Assembly: GCA_018678395.1 (NCBI GenBank)
Contig: JAHHMJ010000258.1
Span: 1-9,278 of the forward strand
Direction: 5' to 3'
From: Gemmatimonadota bacterium
GTDB taxonomy: Bacteria > Gemmatimonadota > Gemmatimonadetes > Longimicrobiales > Gaopeijiaceae
DNA length: 9,278 nucleotides
The notes below the pieces were generated by a model. The model was not told where the DNA came from. It did not search any database and was given only the letters and a program-made list of their open reading frames with translations. Positions 6,316 to 9,278 of this stretch are shown here, in pieces; position 1 is the stretch's first letter; every line of letters starts with the position of its first letter. The translations under genes and the position numbers were made by a program.

Positions 6316-8208
6316 ATGGCCCCCCCGTCACCTCGGATCGTGAACGCTCGTTCGAACCACTTCGCGGTCGGGCTCGTCGCCGTAGCGGCGGTGCTCGTGG
6401 GCGTCGTCCTTCGGATCGCCTATCTGGGAGCCGACCCGAGCTATCCGTCGTGGATCGGGTGGCTCGGAGACGAGGGGCGGTGGACCCAGGTGGGTCGAGA
6501 GTGGATGCTGTTCGGCGCGGTCGACCTGAATGCGCCCTTGTCCCGCAGCCACCTGATTCTCGGGCCCCTCTTCCAGGCGATCCAGGCCGTCGCGTTCCGG
6601 GTGTTCGGAGTCGGCATCGTGGTGGCCCGCTGGGTGAGCGTGCTCGCCGGCCTCACGCTGATCGCAACGGCATGGTGGTTCCTGCGGCCTCGCGTGGGGA
6701 CCTGGGCGGCTGCGGTGGTGGTCGCCCTTCTCGCCGTCCACCCGGATCTCGTTTTCTTCAGCCGGGTCGCGATCCCGGAGATGGCGTCCCTCGCGCTACA
6801 GCTGCTTGGTTTCGCGCTGCTGGTCGGCGCGCCCCGCACGCGGGGTCGTGCCTTCGGGGCGGGGGTAGCGGTGGCTGTCGCCATGGGCCTCAAGGGCACC
6901 GTGGCCCCGCTGCTGATCGTCTTCATGGCCGTCGCCGTGGGCACGGGCCGCCCGGGTGATCCAGCGTCGCGGTGGTCCCGGTGCGGGCTCTTCGTCGTGC
7001 CGATCCTGGGCCCGGCTCTCGTGTTCCTGCTCGCCATCGGGGCGACGATGGGCTCCTTGCAGGGGTCGATCGGAGACATCCTCCAGTTCGCCCAGCTCGA
7101 TTCGCTCTACGGGGCCTTCTCGGTGCTCTACGTCGGTGAGTGGACGATCCGCGCCAACGTGCTGCTCGCGGCTCTCTGGTCGGTGGGGGTGGCGCTGGCA
7201 CTGTCTGGAGCGCCGGACTCGGAGGAGCGGACCCTCTTCACCGGGGCCCTGATCTGGGCCGCGGGCTGGATCGCCCTCTCGTCGGCCCTGCTCTATTTCC
7301 CCGAGCGCTACGTCGTGCACGTGCACGTTCCGCTCGTGCTCGCACTCGGGGCCGGTCTCGTGCTGCTCCGGAGTCAGGAGCACGGGTTGAGGACAGCGAT
7401 CGAGGGCGTCGCGCGGGGTCGGAGACGTTGGGTTTTCGCTGCGGCGTTCGTCGTCCCGCTGGCGATTCAGATCACGGCCGCCGGGTTCTCCTGGGCCGCC
7501 GCCGCGGGTCTATCCGCCGGCGGGATGCGTGAGCATGCCGGCGCCGTCACGCTCGTCACCCTGCTGCTCGCGACGTGGCTCGCCGCGCGATGGTCGGTCG
7601 GTGCGGTGCTGCTGGCCGGGTTCGCGCTCCCGCTCGGTATGGCGACCGCGTGGTCCGCCGTCGATCTCCTAGAGGGCTTTCAGGTCTATTGGGGTGGGGG
7701 GGCGGGGGACGCGATGGCGTGGGCCTGGGTGTTCGGCGCCGCCATCGTGGGGGCCCTTCTGGCTCTGCGATTGCAGGGCCCCGACGGCTCGCGGGTACAT
7801 CGGCTCGTCCTCGCCTACGTCGGTGCACTCGCGATCGTGTGGGTAGCGGATCGGGTGGACCGTCTGAACCGACGGACGTACGCCCTGGACGAGATTCGGG
7901 CGTCGCTCGTGGACCGATATCCAGAGGGCTCCGTCATCCGTGTCCAGGCGGCCTCGTCGGTCCTCATCGACACCCGGTTCAGGGTCGCGTACCCGGGCTG
8001 GGACGGACCGGCACCCGACATCCTCCTGGCCCTCGAACACGAGCCACCCTACTTCGACGTGACCGGATATCGCGAGGTCGCCGAGTTCGGGGCCCCGTTC
8101 GGCCCGCGGCATTACTACGACAACCCGGTCTGGGATCGCATTCGGATCTACGAGAGGGTGGAGATGTCGCCCTCTCCCGGCGTGGTCGTCAGGCCGGAAA
8201 GTCCTTGA
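6316..8208 (+). CDS. GT39/ArnT-like integral membrane glycosyltransferase
   Basis: This 630-residue membrane protein has many hydrophobic helices and the layout of GT-C enzymes of the GT39 (PMT/ArnT-like) type, which transfer sugars from polyprenyl-phosphate donors on the periplasmic side of the membrane. After a first helix at about 17-37, the first outer loop carries GDEGRW with Asp52-Glu53, the expected catalytic acidic motif. A second loop has FFSRVAIPEM (Arg150, Glu155), matching the family's AR...PE motif, and MGLKGT at 190-195 matches the usual GL..KGT. Helices continue to about residue 520, followed by a soluble C-terminal part of roughly 110 residues. The ATG at 6316 has GAGGG at 6303-6307, 8 bases upstream. 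The sugar transferase upstream suggests a shared role in glycan assembly or decoration; donor and acceptor are unknown. Its last 20 bp overlap the convergent gene on the other strand. Confidence 0.85.
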   Translation: MAPPSPRIVNARSNHFAVGLVAVAAVLVGVVLRIAYLGADPSYPSWIGWLGDEGRWTQVGREWMLFGAVDLNAPLSRSHLILGPLFQAIQAVAFRVFGVGIVVARWVSVLAGLTLIATAWWFLRPRVGTWAAAVVVALLAVHPDLVFFSRVAIPEMASLALQLLGFALLVGAPRTRGRAFGAGVAVAVAMGLKGTVAPLLIVFMAVAVGTGRPGDPASRWSRCGLFVVPILGPALVFLLAIGATMGSLQGSIGDILQFAQLDSLYGAFSVLYVGEWTIRANVLLAALWSVGVALALSGAPDSEERTLFTGALIWAAGWIALSSALLYFPERYVVHVHVPLVLALGAGLVLLRSQEHGLRTAIEGVARGRRRWVFAAAFVVPLAIQITAAGFSWAAAAGLSAGGMREHAGAVTLVTLLLATWLAARWSVGAVLLAGFALPLGMATAWSAVDLLEGFQVYWGGGAGDAMAWAWVFGAAIVGALLALRLQGPDGSRVHRLVLAYVGALAIVWVADRVDRLNRRTYALDEIRASLVDRYPEGSVIRVQAASSVLIDTRFRVAYPGWDGPAPDILLALEHEPPYFDVTGYREVAEFGAPFGPRHYYDNPVWDRIRIYERVEMSPSPGVVVRPESP

Positions 8209-8497
8209 CCAGGCGGTTGTACACGGTCCCCACGGCTCGACCCACGATATATCCGATCACGAAGGCGTAGACGAAGCCGATGAGGCTTCCCAGGAAGCTC
8301 ACGGAGTACCCGGGCAGGTAGAACCCCAGGAGCCCGAGGGTGCCCCCGACCTCGGTGCCGGGCGCCGGACCGATGAGAATCAGGATGTTGGTGGCCGCGA
8401 ACAGCCCGACCCCCAGGACCAGGGCTCCAGCGACGCCCCAGGCGCGGGAATTGAGCCGGGCGACCGCCCGCCGGAGTTCGGTTTCGTCGGTGCTCAT
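8189..8497 (-). CDS. small two-helix membrane protein, LPGxxVS family, copy A
   Basis: This 102-residue protein belongs to no family I can name. A charged N-terminus (1-18) is followed by a helix at about 20-42, a short Gly/Pro-rich loop, the motif LLGFYLPGYSVSFLG (56-70) and a second helix at about 70-92, ending in YNRLVKDFPA. Its segment R18-A-x-G-x-A-x-x-L-V and the LPGxxVSxxGxxxG motif recur in the adjacent upstream gene, so the two look like diverged tandem paralogs. The start is the first in-frame ATG; it lies 6 bp after the neighbour's stop and lacks a ribosome site, so translation is probably coupled. Its final 20 bp overlap the 3' end of the GT39 gene. No catalytic residues are apparent; a structural or accessory membrane role is only a guess. 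Confidence 0.85.
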   Translation of the reverse strand: MSTDETELRRAVARLNSRAWGVAGALVLGVGLFAATNILILIGPAPGTEVGGTLGLLGFYLPGYSVSFLGSLIGFVYAFVIGYIVGRAVGTVYNRLVKDFPA

Positions 8498-8503
8498 ACG
8501 CGA

Positions 8504-8878
8504 TCAGATGTGGTCGAGGAAGTCACGGGTCTGCTCGAGTTCGTTGCGGGTGCGGACCAGCCAGATGCTGGCGGCGAGAACGAAGTTGCGGCAGAACGCC
8601 AGGAACCAGGCTGCGACGAAGAAGGCGAAGCCGGCCGAGACGGCGCCGAAGAAGGCTCCCGACCAGGACACGTCGTGACCCGGGAGCAGGTACTGCAGGA
8701 GGTAGATCGGCCGGGGCGGATCGGGCATCGCCATGCTCCAGACCGTCACGACGAAGACCGAGACCGCGGCGACGAGGCCGACCGCGGTGCCCAGCGCGCG
8801 TTTGTGGATCGGGGCGAAGGCCAGCCCCGCATCCCCGCCGAGGTTCGAGTCGGGCGTCGAAGTCGTATCAGGCGTCAT
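8504..8878 (-). CDS. small two-helix membrane protein, LPGxxVS family, copy B
   Basis: This 124-residue protein has a polar, probably disordered N-terminus (1-22), a helix at about 28-51, the motif LLQYLLPGHDVSWSG (60-74), a second long hydrophobic stretch at about 74-108 and a charged C-terminal tail rich in Arg, Glu and Asp. It aligns with the following gene without gaps over R27-T45 against R18-T36, where 9 of 19 residues are identical by my count. It aligns again over LPGxxVSxxGxxxG, with a 5-residue length difference between the two blocks. GGGAG at 8884-8888 on the minus strand, 5 bases before the ATG, is a good ribosome site. The start overlaps the preceding glycosyltransferase stop by 11 bases (ATGACGCCTGA), so the genes are co-transcribed. 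Function is not recognisable. Confidence 0.85.
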   Translation of the reverse strand: MTPDTTSTPDSNLGGDAGLAFAPIHKRALGTAVGLVAAVSVFVVTVWSMAMPDPPRPIYLLQYLLPGHDVSWSGAFFGAVSAGFAFFVAAWFLAFCRNFVLAASIWLVRTRNELEQTRDFLDHI

Positions 8879-9278
8879 CGGGGCTCCCGGCTGGACGCGC
8901 GGAGACCGTCGTCAGGCTCCCCGCGGAAGGGTCGGCACCGTCTTCGAAGGTAGGGCGCGGTTCCCCGGGTGTCACGCGGCTTGCGGCGTGCCCCACCGCG
9001 GCGATGACGACGCTCCAACCGGAGATGAAGTGGAAGAGCAGATGGAACGGAACGACGCCCGCCGCGAAGGCCCAACCTCGATGCTCCGCGAACCATCGAA
9101 ACAGCCGAGGATTCGACAGGGTGACGGCGAGCAGAACCGTCAGGGCCGCCCAGACGGCGAGCAGATCGGCCGTGACCGCCGCTACCGCGAACAACCCGAA
9201 GGCGACGCCCACGCCGGCCGTTCGGAGCCGATCGGCGGCACCGACATTCAGGCTCTCGGGGCGGGGTTCGGCCAGGAG
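8868..9278 (-). CDS. probable GT2 glycosyltransferase, C-terminal membrane part (partial)
   Basis: This reading frame is open to the right edge, so the 5' part lies outside the window; a GTG at 9210-9212 is internal rather than a start. The 136 visible residues begin with a polar segment containing PESLN, then hydrophobic helices at about 25-52 and 68-95, separated by LSNPRLFRWFAEHRGWAFA, followed by VPFHLLFHFISGWSVVIAAVGHA and a disordered acidic/Pro-rich tail. The pattern of a short LN segment, helix, N-x-x-L-(Y/F)-x-F-F/A-x-x-R-G, then (I/V)P-(L/F)H-x-L-x-x-x-x-S-G is what I associate with the membrane C-terminus of a class of family 2 glycosyltransferases. The catalytic GT-A domain is not visible, so this rests on C-terminal resemblance only. 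It overlaps the next gene by 11 bases. Confidence 0.6.
   Translation of the reverse strand, partial: LLAEPRPESLNVGAADRLRTAGVGVAFGLFAVAAVTADLLAVWAALTVLLAVTLSNPRLFRWFAEHRGWAFAAGVVPFHLLFHFISGWSVVIAAVGHAASRVTPGEPRPTFEDGADPSAGSLTTVSARPAGSPDDA

Noticed and set aside
6296..6343. 15-codon mini-ORF preceded by GAGGAG, overlapping the GT39 start
   Set aside because: The ribosome site is only 3 bases from its ATG, the peptide is unremarkable, and GAGGG at 6303-6307 serves the GT39 ATG. A leader role cannot be supported.
5382..6959. 525-residue plus-strand frame spanning the sugar transferase and part of GT39
   Set aside because: It runs across two well-supported genes in a different phase and is Arg/Gly/Pro-rich without domains.
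8504..8953. Plus-strand open frames opposite the small membrane protein genes (for example 8510-8953)
   Set aside because: They are charged, Arg/Gly/Glu-rich shadows; the minus-strand frames have coherent membrane profiles, ribosome site and paralogy.
1..9278. tRNA, rRNA, CRISPR, insertion sequence, integrase or phage features
   Set aside because: No cloverleaf-like sequence, spaced repeat array, terminal inverted repeat or transposase/recombinase motif was found on reading both strands.

Overview
The window is very GC-rich bacterial chromosomal DNA with tightly packed genes, frequent start/stop overlaps and mixed ATG/GTG/TTG starts. Nothing fixes the taxon. Gene content (purN-purH, a MATE exporter, an M19 dipeptidase, a small-type phosphoglycosyl transferase, GT39 and GT2 enzymes) fits a GC-rich Gram-negative lineage of the Gemmatimonadota, Krumholzibacteriota or deltaproteobacterial kind; this is inference only. 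I see no rRNA, tRNA, CRISPR array, insertion sequence or phage gene.

Region 1 (1-4026, + strand) is a compact operon of four genes. It holds the 3' end of a metallo-beta-lactamase-fold hydrolase (YcbL/GloB-like), purN (GAR transformylase), purH (AICAR transformylase/IMP cyclohydrolase) and a MATE-family exporter. Each of the three junctions is a 4-base NTGA overlap, using GTG, ATG and TTG as start codons in turn, which suggests translational coupling. PurN and PurH are the two 10-formyl-tetrahydrofolate-dependent steps of purine synthesis, and PurH also closes the ring to IMP. The hydrolase and exporter have no obvious place in that pathway.

Region 2 (4078-5157, - strand) is a single M19 (renal-dipeptidase-type) metallopeptidase with all its metal ligands and no signal peptide. 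It converges on the MATE gene and diverges from the next gene across a 237-bp intergenic region. That region carries an 18-bp imperfect dyad and nearby GGTGTGG repeats, a possible operator.

Region 3 (5395-8208, + strand) encodes a monotopic polyprenyl-phosphate sugar-1-phosphate transferase and a large GT39/ArnT-like (GT-C) integral-membrane glycosyltransferase. This looks like part of a lipid-linked glycan assembly pathway. The 81-bp gap between them has a possible hairpin.

Region 4 (8189-9278, - strand) converges on the GT39 gene with a 20-bp coding overlap. It has the C-terminus of a probable GT2 glycosyltransferase with hydrophobic C-terminal helices (cut by the window edge), then two small two-helix membrane proteins. 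The two small proteins share a matching N-terminal segment and an LPGxxVS motif, so they appear to be diverged tandem paralogs of a family I cannot name. This pair is the least explained content of the window.
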